Positions 34,482-43,113 of a DNA stretch of 51,307 bases are shown here, piece by piece; the stretch's first letter is position 1; every line of letters begins with the position of its first letter. The stretch covers positions 1 to 51,307 of the forward strand of contig JAHECP010000022.1 in assembly GCA_024641665.1 (NCBI GenBank). Direction: 5' to 3'. Below the pieces are notes generated by a model. That model saw only the letters and a list, made by a program, of their open reading frames with translations. It had not been told where the DNA came from and ran no database searches. The DNA comes from Acidobacteriota bacterium. Its GTDB lineage: Bacteria; Acidobacteriota; Vicinamibacteria; Vicinamibacterales; JAHECP01. The translations under genes were made by a program, and so were the position numbers.

Positions 34482-37103
34482 ATGTCACACGCCCGTCTTT
34501 CTCGTTCCCTCTGGACGCTCGTCGTCCTTGCCGCGTTCGTCGCCGTCGGCGCCGCCCGGGTTGCCGCCCAAGAGCGCGAGACCCCCAAGCCGAACTACGA
34601 GCTGGCGGCGCGGTGGATGACCAAGAAGATCCAGAAGCTCGTATTCGACACGTCCGTGCAGCCTCACTGGGCCGAGCTGAGCGACCGCTTCTGGTACCGC
34701 TTCGAGACCCCGCAGGGCACGCGCTGGATGCTCGTGGACCCGGTCAGGAAGACGCGCGCGCCGCTCTTCGACAACGCGAAGATGGCGGCGATGCTCACGA
34801 AGATCACGCGCATCCCGTACGACTCGCAGCACCTGCCCGTGCAGAAGCTCGAGTGGGTGAACAAGGACGCCGCCATCCGTTTCTACGTCGAGATCCCCAA
34901 GGACGCCGACATCGTCGAGACGAAGAAGGCGGCCGCGACCGAGGAGAAGAAAGAGGAGAAGAAGGAAGAGCAGACCCAGCAGGTGAAGAAGGAGGAGCAG
35001 GGCGGCGAGCAGGCCGAGAAGGAGCCCGAGGAAAAGAACCGCAAGCTCTACTTCGAGTACGACCTCGCCACCGGCCAGGTGACCCTGCTCGAGGGCTTCG
35101 AGCCCAAGCCCGAGAAACCCAAGTGGGCGCAGGTCTCGCCCGACGGGCAGACGATCCTCTTCGCGCGCGGGCACAACCTGTACATGATGGACGCCGCCAA
35201 CTACGCCAAGGCCCAGAAGGACTTCGGCGACGCCACCGTCCAGGAGACCCAGCTCACGACCGACGGGGAGGAGCACGACAGCTTCGCGCGGCGGGTCCGG
35301 ACCGAGGAGGAGAAGGACCTGAAGAAGGACCAGAAGAACGACAAGAACGCGGCGGGCCCGCGCGTGCCGGCGATCCGGGCCTACTTCGCGCAGGACTCGA
35401 CGAAGTTCGCCGTCGAGCGCGTGGACCAGCGCAAGGTGGCCGACCTGTGGGTGATCGACTCGCTGGCCGAGCCCAGGCCCAAGCTCGAGACCTACCGCTA
35501 CGCGATGCCCGGCGAGAAGAACGTGGATCAGTCGGAGCTGCTCGTCTTCGACCGCGGCACCAGACAGCGCGTGAAGCTGAAGGCCGACCGGTTCGTGGAC
35601 CAGTCGCTCGACGTCGCGACGGCGCCCATGCTCGACCGCGACCGCGAGCAGGAGAAGACCGAGCCGCGCTGGGTGGCGACGACCTCCGACAAGCTGTACT
35701 TCTGGCGCTCGAGCCGCGACCTGCACCGCATCGACGTGTGCGTCGCCGACACGACGACCGGCGAGGTGAAGACGCTCATCGAGGAGCGGCTCAACACCTA
35801 CGTCGAGACGCGGCCGCTCTTCCTCGTGAACGACGGCGAGGAGCTGATTCACTGGTCCGAGCGCGACGGCTGGGGGCACTACTACCTGTTCGACGCGAAC
35901 GGCCAACTGAAGAACCAGATCACCTCGGGCGAGTTCGTGGACGGCAACGTCCAGTACGTGGACGAGAAGGCGCGCGTCATGTACTTCGTCGCGAGCGGCC
36001 ACGAGCAGGGCGAGGACCCGTACTTCACGCACCTCTACCGCGTCGGCCTCGACGGCACCGGCCTCAAGCTGCTCAACCCGGGTGACGCCTCGCACAGTGC
36101 CGGCATGTCGGATTCCGGCAAGTATTTCGTGGACGCCTGGTCGCAGGTGAACACGGCACCGGTCTCGGCGTTCTTCGACGCGATGGGCAACAAGATCACC
36201 GACCTCGAGACGACCGACGTCTCGGCGCTCACCGAGGCCGGCTACCAGTTCCCCGAGCCGTTCAAGGTGAAGGCGGACGACGGGGTGACGGATCTGTTCG
36301 GCGTGATGTACAAGCCGTTCGACTTCGATCCCGGGAAGAAGTACCCCATCATCGCCTACGTGTATCCCGGGCCGCAGACCGAGAGCGTGACGAAGACCTT
36401 CTCGCCGCGCAGCTCCAACATCGCCCTCGCGCAGCTCGGCTTCATCGTGATCGAGGTGGGCAACCGCGGCGGCAACCCCCAGCGGTCGAAGTGGTATCAC
36501 AACTACGGCTACGGCAACCTGCGCGACTACGGCCTGGCCGACAAGAAGGCGGCGATCGAGCAGCTCGCGCGGCGCTATCGGTGGATCGATCTCGACAAGG
36601 TCGGCATCTGGGGCCACTCGGGCGGCGGGTTCATGTCCACGGCGGCGATGCTCGTCTATCCCGACTTCTTCAAGGTGGCCGTGTCCGAGTCGGGCAACCA
36701 CGAGAACAACATCTACAACCGCTGGTGGAGCGAGAAGCACCACGGCGTGAAGGAGGTGACCGGCAAGGACGGGGCGGTGACCTTCGAGTACAGCATCGAG
36801 AAGAACTCGGAGATCGCGAAGAACCTGAAGGGGCACCTGCTGCTGGTGACCGGGGACATCGACGACAACGTGCACCCGGCAAACACCCTGCGGCTGGCGA
36901 ACGCGCTCATCAAGGCGAACAAGCGGTTCGACTTCTTCATCCTGCCGGGGATGCGTCACTCGTTCCAGCCGCTCTACGAGTACGCCTTCTGGCTCCGCGG
37001 CGACTACTTCGTGCGGTATCTGCTCGGGGCCGAGCCGCGCGGGGTGGACATCGTGGAGCTGAACAACGAGAAGCCGCAGGTGGGGGCGAAGAAGCCGCGC
37101 TGA
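34482..37103 (+). CDS. Exported prolyl oligopeptidase family S9 peptidase (DPP IV-like)
   Basis: From the ATG at 34482 (GCAGGAG about eight bases upstream) this is 873 residues with a signal peptide (SLWTLVVLAAFVAVGAARVAA). Residues 30-600 form a beta-propeller with a long Glu/Lys-rich insertion (residues about 147-190, KKEEKKEEQ). The C-terminal alpha/beta hydrolase domain has the serine elbow GHSGGG, the aspartate in GDIDDNVHP and the histidine in GMRHSFQ. YPGPQTESVTKTF and NRGGNPQRSKWYH are typical DPP IV-like. It should cleave peptides in the periplasm or outside. The next 24 bases lead to a MITE-like element. Confidence 0.93.
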   Translation: MSHARLSRSLWTLVVLAAFVAVGAARVAAQERETPKPNYELAARWMTKKIQKLVFDTSVQPHWAELSDRFWYRFETPQGTRWMLVDPVRKTRAPLFDNAKMAAMLTKITRIPYDSQHLPVQKLEWVNKDAAIRFYVEIPKDADIVETKKAAATEEKKEEKKEEQTQQVKKEEQGGEQAEKEPEEKNRKLYFEYDLATGQVTLLEGFEPKPEKPKWAQVSPDGQTILFARGHNLYMMDAANYAKAQKDFGDATVQETQLTTDGEEHDSFARRVRTEEEKDLKKDQKNDKNAAGPRVPAIRAYFAQDSTKFAVERVDQRKVADLWVIDSLAEPRPKLETYRYAMPGEKNVDQSELLVFDRGTRQRVKLKADRFVDQSLDVATAPMLDRDREQEKTEPRWVATTSDKLYFWRSSRDLHRIDVCVADTTTGEVKTLIEERLNTYVETRPLFLVNDGEELIHWSERDGWGHYYLFDANGQLKNQITSGEFVDGNVQYVDEKARVMYFVASGHEQGEDPYFTHLYRVGLDGTGLKLLNPGDASHSAGMSDSGKYFVDAWSQVNTAPVSAFFDAMGNKITDLETTDVSALTEAGYQFPEPFKVKADDGVTDLFGVMYKPFDFDPGKKYPIIAYVYPGPQTESVTKTFSPRSSNIALAQLGFIVIEVGNRGGNPQRSKWYHNYGYGNLRDYGLADKKAAIEQLARRYRWIDLDKVGIWGHSGGGFMSTAAMLVYPDFFKVAVSESGNHENNIYNRWWSEKHHGVKEVTGKDGAVTFEYSIEKNSEIAKNLKGHLLLVTGDIDDNVHPANTLRLANALIKANKRFDFFILPGMRHSFQPLYEYAFWLRGDYFVRYLLGAEPRGVDIVELNNEKPQVGAKKPR

Positions 37104-37126
37104 GACGGCGCCGGCGCGGCGACGCT

Positions 37127-37243
37127 CTAGGAGCGTGTCCGAGTAATCGGTTTTCGCGAAACATGGCGTTGAGAACATTAGGAAAATCGCGCCCTGCGAT
37201 CGCGAAAACTGCTGATTTCCGCATTACTCGGACACACTCCTAG
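37127..37243. mobile_element. MITE-like element with CTAG target duplication
   Basis: The 109-base element (37131-37239) has terminal inverted repeats of about 17 bases, GAGCGTGTCCGAGTAAT at the left and the complement of GAGTGTGTCCGAGTAAT at the right, with one mismatch. CTAG flanks it on both sides (37127-37130, 37240-37243). Inside, CGGTTTTCGCG and CGCGAAAACTG extend the hairpin. It encodes no protein. Length, ends and a CTAG duplication fit a non-autonomous relative of an IS5-type element, but no transposase is in the window. Confidence 0.75.
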
Positions 37244-37430
37244 ACGGCATGGACCGTTCGCTTCGAAGACCCGCTTCCGCAGGCCGGAAAAACGCCGCTC
37301 CGGCCTATCGTCCCTGTACGCGGCGTGGGGGCCCCCATCCCCACGCCCCGTGACTGGCCTGCGCGGCGTTCTTCAGACTGTCGCCCACGGCCTGCTCCAA
37401 GGGTTTTCTGTGCGAACGGTCCATGCCGTC
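37243..37430. mobile_element. 188-base inverted-repeat element (second MITE-like candidate)
   Basis: A perfect 19-base repeat GACGGCATGGACCGTTCGC (37243-37261) returns inverted at 37412-37430. Weaker inverted similarity extends to about 45 bases (AAGACCC/AAAACCC and GCAGGCCG). A 9-base stem GGCGTGGGG/CCCCACGCC sits at 37322-37348. No target duplication is evident and its left end abuts the CTAG of the first element. No protein is encoded. With the first element it accounts for most of the 370-base gap 37104-37473. Confidence 0.6.
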
Positions 37431-37473
37431 CTTTGACTGCCACGCCGACCACGAAGGCCGGTGAAGCATCTCA

Positions 37474-38085
37474 ATGTCGCCATACGCGCGCGTCACGATC
37501 GTCAACGTCGGCTATCGCGCCACGAACTACTGGGTGGTCAGCGCGGGCGTGTCGCGGCTGCTCGTGGATCTCGGCTATCCGGGCACGATGGGGACGATGC
37601 GCGCGGGCCTGAAGCGGATGGGCATCCCGCTCGAGGAGATCCGGTACGACCTGGCCACCCACTACCACATCGATCACGCCGGCCTCGCGCAGGAGCTGAA
37701 GCAGGCGGGCGTGCCGTTGCTCGTGCTCGACACACAGGTTCCAGCCATCCCGCTGATGAAGCGGTGGACCAAACCGCAGGATCGGTACGTGGACATCACG
37801 CCGGACGACAACGTGACGATCGCCTGCCCTGAGAGCCGCAAACTCCTCGAGCGGATCGGCATTGCCGGCGAAATCCTGCCGACGCCGGGGCACTCCGACG
37901 ACAGCGTGTCGCTCGTGCTGGACGACGGGGCGGTCTTCACCGGCGACCTGACGCCGCTCGCGCTCGCGACGCCGGAGCAGGCGGCCACCGTCGCGGCGAG
38001 CTGGCGCCTGCTGTGGGACCACGGCGCCACCCGCGTCTACCCGGGCCACGGGCGGATCCGGCCGATGGATCCCGGCAGCGTCTGA
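37474..38085 (+). CDS. MBL-fold metallo-hydrolase
   Basis: The 203-residue protein has the metallo-beta-lactamase fold: the first strand pair (VTIVNVGYRATNYWVV, SRLLVDLG), the metal motif HYHIDHAG (HxHxDH), a histidine in PTPGHSDDSVSLVL, the aspartate in FTGDLTPLA and the last histidine in YPGHGRI. All expected metal ligands are present, so an active dinuclear hydrolase is likely. There is no signal peptide. The substrate cannot be deduced; the gene stands alone. Confidence 0.9.
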   Translation: MSPYARVTIVNVGYRATNYWVVSAGVSRLLVDLGYPGTMGTMRAGLKRMGIPLEEIRYDLATHYHIDHAGLAQELKQAGVPLLVLDTQVPAIPLMKRWTKPQDRYVDITPDDNVTIACPESRKLLERIGIAGEILPTPGHSDDSVSLVLDDGAVFTGDLTPLALATPEQAATVAASWRLLWDHGATRVYPGHGRIRPMDPGSV

Positions 38086-38298
38086 GGTGCTCCTCTCACC
38101 GACGCGGCGGACGCGGAGACACTCGAATCCGAGCATGATGTTTCAGATCTGCAATGTAGAGGAATTCATCATCGTCCTCGCACGGTTCCTGACGGAGTCC
38201 GATAGCCGCCGGCGTGTTAGGATGCGCGTGATCGGCGCGTCGCGGGCGGGAACCGAGGGCGGCATGACAGGGCGAGCCAGCTCACGCGAGAGGTCCTC

Positions 38299-39516
38299 AT
38301 GAACAACGTGACCATCACGGCCCTGGTGACCGCGCTGTGCCTTCCGTACGTCGCGTCGGGGCAGAATCCTCCGCCCGCCCCTCGCCCACGCTCGGAGATC
38401 GTCAAGGCGGCGGCCGACGTGATGCAGCGGGCCAGGTACTGCGCCCTCGTCACCATTGGCGAGGACGGCCAGCCGCAGGCCCGCGTGGTGGACCCGTTCG
38501 CGCCGGAAGCCGACCTGACGGTGTGGATCGCCACGAAGCCCGTCACGCGGAAGGTCGGACAGATCCGCGCCGACCCACGCGTGACCCTCTTCTACTTCGA
38601 TCCCGGCGGCCCGAGCTACGTGACCCTCATTGGAACTGCCGAGCTCGTTTCGGACCCCGCGGCCAAGAGCGTCCACTGGAAAGAGGAATGGGCGGCGTTC
38701 TACAAGGACAAGAACCGTGGGGACGACTACCTCCTGATCCGGGTGCGGCCGCGCCGTCTCGAGATCGTGAGCGCCAGCCACGGCCTCCTCAGCGACCCGC
38801 AGACGTGGCGTCCCGTCATCGTCGAGTTCCGCTCGACTGGAGCCATCAGCGGCCGAGTCGTCGATTGGGCCGGCGCGCTGCCCGGCGCGCTCGTGCGGAT
38901 CCGCCCGAGGGACGCGGGGCCCGGGGCGCCGGCGCCAGGGACGGTCAGCGGAACCGACGGCCGGTTCCAGGTCGGGAACCTCCCGGCCGGCGACTACGAG
39001 ATCGCGGTGAACGCGCCGGGGTCCGAGACGACCGCCGAGCGGGTCGTGCACGTCGGCGATGCGAGTAGCGCGTCGGTGGTGATCGAGGCGTACCGGGGCT
39101 GTGACACGCTGGCGGATGAGAGCGGTTCGCTCACCGAGGCGGACGAGCACGAGGTCACGCGGCTCGCCATCGAGGACGCGCTGCGGAGCGAGCTCGCGGC
39201 CGGCGTTTCCCGTCTGGTCCTGTCGTCCGCCCACATGCCGGCCCACGTGGACCTTTCCCGGATTCGGTCGGCCGGTGTCGAGCTGCTGGCGCCTGCGGAG
39301 ATTCGTGAGCGCGCCGAGCACGACGGCGACGTGTGGTTCCTCGAGATCGCCGGCGTCAGGATCCACGGCGGTTGCATGGCGGTGCGGATCGATCGGAGGC
39401 TCGAGCGGCAGAAGGGCGCCACGCCGGCCGTCCTGGGCGGCGCGGGCCTCATCAACGAGTTTCGCCGGACGGCAGCCGGGTGGTCGAAGAAGCGGGTGTG
39501 CTTCGTCGAGTCGTGA
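38299..39516 (+). CDS. Exported pyridoxamine 5'-phosphate oxidase-fold protein fused to a carboxypeptidase-regulatory-like domain
   Basis: The 405-residue protein has a signal peptide (MNNVTITALVTALCLPYVASG). Residues 30-170 are a split-barrel PNPOx domain (AADVMQRARYCALVTIGEDGQPQARVVDPFAP, TVWIATKPVTRKVGQIRADPRVTLFYFDPGG, YVTLIGTAELV). Residues 175-260 form a CarboxypepD_reg beta-sandwich (GAISGRVVDWAGALPGALVRI, GTDGRFQVGNLPAGDYEIAV). The last about 140 residues are an unrecognised alpha/beta domain (LAIEDALRSEL, GDVWFLEIAGVRIHGG). PNPOx proteins bind flavin or F420 in the cytoplasm; an exported fusion of this order is unusual. Function unknown. Confidence 0.85.
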   Translation: MNNVTITALVTALCLPYVASGQNPPPAPRPRSEIVKAAADVMQRARYCALVTIGEDGQPQARVVDPFAPEADLTVWIATKPVTRKVGQIRADPRVTLFYFDPGGPSYVTLIGTAELVSDPAAKSVHWKEEWAAFYKDKNRGDDYLLIRVRPRRLEIVSASHGLLSDPQTWRPVIVEFRSTGAISGRVVDWAGALPGALVRIRPRDAGPGAPAPGTVSGTDGRFQVGNLPAGDYEIAVNAPGSETTAERVVHVGDASSASVVIEAYRGCDTLADESGSLTEADEHEVTRLAIEDALRSELAAGVSRLVLSSAHMPAHVDLSRIRSAGVELLAPAEIRERAEHDGDVWFLEIAGVRIHGGCMAVRIDRRLERQKGATPAVLGGAGLINEFRRTAAGWSKKRVCFVES

Positions 39517-39604
39517 ACATGGACCAGCGGTGAGGCGGGATCGATCGCCGCAGGCGGGCGAACGGGTCGTGGAACGGGATTCCCAGGAAACGAGGAGGAC
39601 CGAC

Positions 39605-40126
39605 ATGACGGCATCCCTGCGCGCCGGCGAGTACCAGAATCTCCTCCGGCACATGGAATGGGCCGACGCGGTCGTCTGGCAGACGGTCCTGGCGCTGCGG
39701 GATGCGCAGCAGGATCCGCGCTTGCTGGACCGGCTGCATCACGTCCATGTCGTGCAATGGGTGTATCTCCAGGTCTGGCGCGGAGAGCCGATCCGCGTGC
39801 CCGAGCTGGGCACGTTCGCCGACTTGTTGGCCCTGTCGGCGTGGGCGCGGCCGTACTATGCGAGGCTGCACGAGTTCTCGCGGCACCTGAAGGACGACGC
39901 GCTGTCCCAGCGGCTCGATGTCCCGTGGGCGAGCGAAGTCGTGAAGCGGCTCGGATCGGCGGGGCCGGCTACCCTGGGTGAGAGCGTGCTCCAGGTCGTC
40001 CTGCACAGCACGTACCATCGCGGCCAGATCGCCACGCGCATCCGCGAGCTCGGCGGTGAGCCGCCGCTCACGGACTTCATCGCCTGGGCGTGGAAGGAGC
40101 GCCCCGACCCCGAGTGGGGCGCGTGA
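39605..40126 (+). CDS. DinB-like four-helix protein
   Basis: From the ATG at 39605 (GAGGAGG about seven bases upstream) this is 173 residues. It has a four-helix DinB/YfiT fold with the likely metal-binding histidines in LLRHMEWAD, LHHVHVVQW and the C-terminal HSTYHRGQIATRI. Such proteins form a metal-dependent thiol S-transferase-like superfamily. It is the first of three members of this fold within 6 kb. Specific substrate unknown. Confidence 0.87.
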   Translation: MTASLRAGEYQNLLRHMEWADAVVWQTVLALRDAQQDPRLLDRLHHVHVVQWVYLQVWRGEPIRVPELGTFADLLALSAWARPYYARLHEFSRHLKDDALSQRLDVPWASEVVKRLGSAGPATLGESVLQVVLHSTYHRGQIATRIRELGGEPPLTDFIAWAWKERPDPEWGA

Positions 40127-40358
40127 ACCGCCTGGCGCCGTTCCCATCCCCGAGAGACGCCCCATTGGCGTTGCGCGGCGTCTGACGATGTGCTACGTTA
40201 CGCGTCAATCCTACACGTGCGCTGGTCGTCCAGGCTCCGGCCGGCGAGGTCTGTCGCCGGCCGGCCGGCGGCCTGACCGGGCGCGCGCGACATCCTTACC
40301 TTCACATTGCACTTCGTCGGCGGCGCACGTCCGGCGGTCGCGAGACCAGGGGGACACG
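40127..40358. other. Intergenic region with weak promoter
   Basis: TTGCGC (40171-40176) and TACGTT (40194-40199) are 17 bases apart and could be the promoter of the SRPBCC-methyltransferase gene. I see no gene here. A run of GGCCGG words lies near 40235-40270. Confidence 0.3.
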
Positions 40359-41432
40359 ATGGCGACTGTTCGCGCGAGCATCGAGGTTGGGCTCGACCCT
40401 TCGGCGGTCTTCGAAACTCTGGTCGATCAGCTGACCTTCGCCCTGGCACAAACCGGGATCCAGATCGAGGCCGGCGTAGGAGGCCGCGTCCTCGCCGGCC
40501 CGCTGACGGTGGGCAAGGTCGTCTCGTGGCGGTCCGGCGAACGCGTGGCCCTCGAGTGGCACCCGGCCGACTGGCGTCCGGACGAGATCACGGAGGTCGA
40601 GCTTCGCCTGGAGCCCGTCACCGGCGGCACGCGGGTGACGCTCGAGCACCGCGGCTGGGGCCGCCTCATCGGCGACCCCGACGCGCTGGTGGGCTGGTTC
40701 GCCGGCGAGGTCGTCGCGCCGCTCCTGCGCGCCACCTCGCCGGCGGCCTTCGGTGACTGGCTGACGGACCGCCACGCCCGTCGGCCGTCCGGAGAGCAGG
40801 CACGCGGCGTCTATCGGGATCCGCTCTATCACTATCCCAACTTCCGCGTGATTCTCGAGGAGCTGGCGCTCAGGAAAGAGGACTACCTGCTGGAGGTGGG
40901 CTGTGGGGGCGGCGCGCTTCTCAAGGACGCGCTCCGGAGCGGGTGTCTGGCGGCCGCCGTCGACCACAGCCCGGACATGGTGCGGCTCGCGCGCGGGGAG
41001 AACCAACAGGCGGTGAACGACGGCCGCCTCTCGGTTCGAGAAGCCAGCGCCGACGCGCTGCCGTTCCCCGACGCGACGTTCACGTGCGCCGCGATGACGG
41101 GCGTCCTCGGCTTCCTGCCCGATCCGGTGGCGGCGCTCGCCGAAGTGCGACGCGTGCTCGTGCTGGGCGGACGGGCCGTGGTCCTCGGCAGCGATCCCGA
41201 GCTGAAAGGCACGCCGGCCGCGCCGGAGCCCATGGCCTCGCGGCTGCGCTTCTACGAAGCCGGCGAGCTCGAGGCGCTCGGGCGCCGGGCCGGGTTCGAG
41301 GAAGTGACGGTGGCGCGGCGCGATCTGGAGCCGTTCGCGCGTGAGGTGGGCGTTCCGGACGAGCACCTCGCGCTCTTCAAGGGTCGGGGTGACCAGGGCG
41401 CGCGCTTCCTGCTCGCCCGCAGGCAGAGTTGA
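40359..41432 (+). CDS. SRPBCC (AHSA1-like) domain fused to a class I SAM methyltransferase
   Basis: From the ATG at 40359 this is 357 residues. Residues 1-140 are an SRPBCC ligand-binding domain (RASIEVGLDPSAVFETLVDQL, VVSWRSGERVALEWHPADW, TRVTLEHRGWGRLIGD). Residues 160-357 are a Rossmann-type methyltransferase with motif I LLEVGCGGGALL (Glu179 to Gly185), AAVDHSPDMVRLA, DALPFPDATFTCAAMTGVLGFLPDPVAALAEVRRVL and LRFYEAGELEALGRRAGF. The two domains normally occur on separate proteins; the fusion suggests that the SRPBCC cavity selects a hydrophobic substrate to be methylated. Substrate unknown. Confidence 0.9.
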   Translation: MATVRASIEVGLDPSAVFETLVDQLTFALAQTGIQIEAGVGGRVLAGPLTVGKVVSWRSGERVALEWHPADWRPDEITEVELRLEPVTGGTRVTLEHRGWGRLIGDPDALVGWFAGEVVAPLLRATSPAAFGDWLTDRHARRPSGEQARGVYRDPLYHYPNFRVILEELALRKEDYLLEVGCGGGALLKDALRSGCLAAAVDHSPDMVRLARGENQQAVNDGRLSVREASADALPFPDATFTCAAMTGVLGFLPDPVAALAEVRRVLVLGGRAVVLGSDPELKGTPAAPEPMASRLRFYEAGELEALGRRAGFEEVTVARRDLEPFAREVGVPDEHLALFKGRGDQGARFLLARRQS

Positions 41433-41460
41433 CCGCGCCACGCGCGAAGAGGGCGCGAAC

Positions 41461-41943
41461 ATGGACGTGCGGAGAGTGGATCCGAGCGACCGCCCGTGCG
41501 CCGAGGCGTGCGCCCGGCTGATGCTCGCCTCCGAGCCGTGGATCACCCTCGGCCGGACGCTCGAGTCGGCACTGGCGGCGCTGCAGAATCCCGGCAAGGA
41601 GCTCCACGTCGTCCTCGAAGATGGTGAGGTGGCGGCGTTCGTGCTGCTGGAGATGCGGGGGCCGCTCGCCGGCTACATCCAGACGATCTGCGTGCGGCCG
41701 GACCGGCGCGGTCGCGGCCTCGGCGCCGCACTCATCGGCTGGGCCGAGCGCCGCATCGCGCGGGAGAGCCCCAACGTCTTCCTGTGCGTCTCGTCGTTCA
41801 ACGACGCGGCGCGCCGCCTCTACGAGCGCCTCGGCTACGAGGTCGTCGGCCACCTGACGGACTTCATCGTCCGCGACCACGACGAGCTGCTGCTGCGCAA
41901 GACCAGCGGTCCCTGGGCGGAGTTCAAGCCGGACGCGCGCTGA
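41461..41943 (+). CDS. GNAT family N-acetyltransferase
   Basis: The 160-residue protein fits a single GNAT domain: MDVRRVDPSDRPCAEACARL, beta strands LHVVLEDGEVAAFVLLEM, and the acetyl-CoA loop VRPDRRGRGLGAALIGWAERR. FNDAARRLYERLGYEVVGHLTDFI completes the fold. It starts 28 bases after the methyltransferase fusion and may share its transcript. The acceptor amine is unknown. Confidence 0.9.
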   Translation: MDVRRVDPSDRPCAEACARLMLASEPWITLGRTLESALAALQNPGKELHVVLEDGEVAAFVLLEMRGPLAGYIQTICVRPDRRGRGLGAALIGWAERRIARESPNVFLCVSSFNDAARRLYERLGYEVVGHLTDFIVRDHDELLLRKTSGPWAEFKPDAR

Positions 41944-41962
41944 CGCGCCGCCGCCCTACTGC

Positions 41963-42202
41963 GTGGTGTCGAAGCAGGAGGACGGGCTGGGCGGGGAGGA
42001 CGACACGAGCTACGTGTGTTACGGCGACTGGAAGACGCTGCCCGTCCAGACCGCCGACTACGTGCCGTTTCCGTTCGTCCACAGGCCGGAGACCCCGTTC
42101 ATCGAGAACTTCTGCGTCATCGTCCACGGTCCCGCCGAGGCGGCCGATCCGGTGCTCGAGCGTATCGATTGGACCAGGCTGAAGGGAGCGTTGACCCAGT
42201 AG
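41963..42202 (+). pseudogene. Truncated duplicate of the downstream exported-protein gene
   Basis: The frame reads 79 residues from GTG. From SYVCYGDWKTLPVQ through VPFPFVHRPETPFIENFCVIV to WTRLKGALTQ it matches the C-terminal about 65 residues of the protein at 42353-43102 (TYLCYGNWQKTLPLQ, VPFPFVHTPLTPFIENMCVIL, WNRLKGALTR). No signal peptide, N-terminal two thirds or ribosome site is present. It is best seen as the remnant of a tandem duplication whose front was lost, perhaps when the GNAT gene arrived. Confidence 0.75.
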
Positions 42203-42352
42203 GATCGCGCCGTCCGCCGCCGGCTCCTGCCTGACACGCCGTCCGCCCGCGCCGCCCTTCAGGTACAATCGAAGACGGCCCGTGCAGATGGTGTGGAGGA
42301 AGCCCGTCGCGCCTTGCGAAACCGGCGCGCGGGCATGTCAGGCAGGTTGACG

Positions 42353-43102
42353 ATGACCCGGCATTGCACGGCTGGTTTGCTCGCCGCACTGCTCGCGTGC
42401 GCCGGCGTGGCCCGCGCCGCTCCGGTCAGAGGTGAGCAGTGCCGTCCGCCCACGCCGCCCGAGCGGGCGGCGTTTCTCAAGCTCCACGAGGCCGTCCGCG
42501 ACGTCGTCGAGGCGCCGCTCCTGGCGGGAGACTGGCAGGTGCAGCTGGGCCCGTTGAGCATCGACGACTTGACGATTGCGACCAAGGTCACGCCGGCGCG
42601 ACCGCTGACGATCTGCTCGGGCCGCTTCGAGGTGCGCCTGCGGGTCGATCCCGCGAGCCGGCGCGGCAAGGAGCTGCAGCGCCTCGCCGAGGTGTACCAG
42701 GCCGAGGGCACCGGCGAGGGCGTCAGCCGGATGTTCCAGATCGTCGATCAGGAGAGGATCACCATCAGGCTGGCGACGAACGTGCCGTACCTCCGCACGC
42801 CCATCCACGGGGGGAAGGCCGAACGACTGGATGTCGCGGGCCCGGACCTTGCGTACCGCGTGAGGTTCGAGGCCAGCGACGAGCTGAACGGCGAGAGGGA
42901 CGCGACCTACCTGTGCTACGGCAACTGGCAGAAGACGTTGCCGCTGCAGAGCCACCGCGACGTGCCGTTCCCGTTCGTCCACACGCCGCTCACCCCGTTC
43001 ATCGAGAACATGTGCGTGATTCTCGAGGGCCCCGCGGAAGTGACCGACCCGGTCGTCAAGAGCACGGACTGGAACCGGCTGAAAGGGGCCTTGACGCGGT
43101 GA
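42353..43102 (+). CDS. Exported protein of unknown function
   Basis: From the ATG at 42353 this is 249 residues with a signal peptide (MTRHCTAGLLAALLACAGVARAA); in-frame starts further upstream at 42335 and 42293 would only lengthen the region before the signal. I recognise no domain. Conserved-looking parts are LLAGDWQVQLGPLSIDDLTIATKV, GRFEVRLRVDPASRRGKELQRL, and the C-terminal CYGNWQ...PFPFVHTPLTPFIENMCVILEGPA, which is duplicated in the fragment just upstream. TACAAT at about 42264 is a candidate -10 box. The DinB gene follows 11 bases later. Confidence 0.8.
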   Translation: MTRHCTAGLLAALLACAGVARAAPVRGEQCRPPTPPERAAFLKLHEAVRDVVEAPLLAGDWQVQLGPLSIDDLTIATKVTPARPLTICSGRFEVRLRVDPASRRGKELQRLAEVYQAEGTGEGVSRMFQIVDQERITIRLATNVPYLRTPIHGGKAERLDVAGPDLAYRVRFEASDELNGERDATYLCYGNWQKTLPLQSHRDVPFPFVHTPLTPFIENMCVILEGPAEVTDPVVKSTDWNRLKGALTR

Positions 43103-43113
43103 AGGAGGACGCC

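Noticed and set aside
37325-37612. Short frame over the second inverted-repeat element and the MBL start
   Set aside because: It crosses the element and runs out of frame into the MBL gene; no ribosome site or domain.
42335-42352. Alternative start of the exported protein at 42335
   Set aside because: It only adds residues before a well-formed signal peptide; the ATG at 42353 has a GGCAGG site at suitable distance. It cannot be fully excluded.
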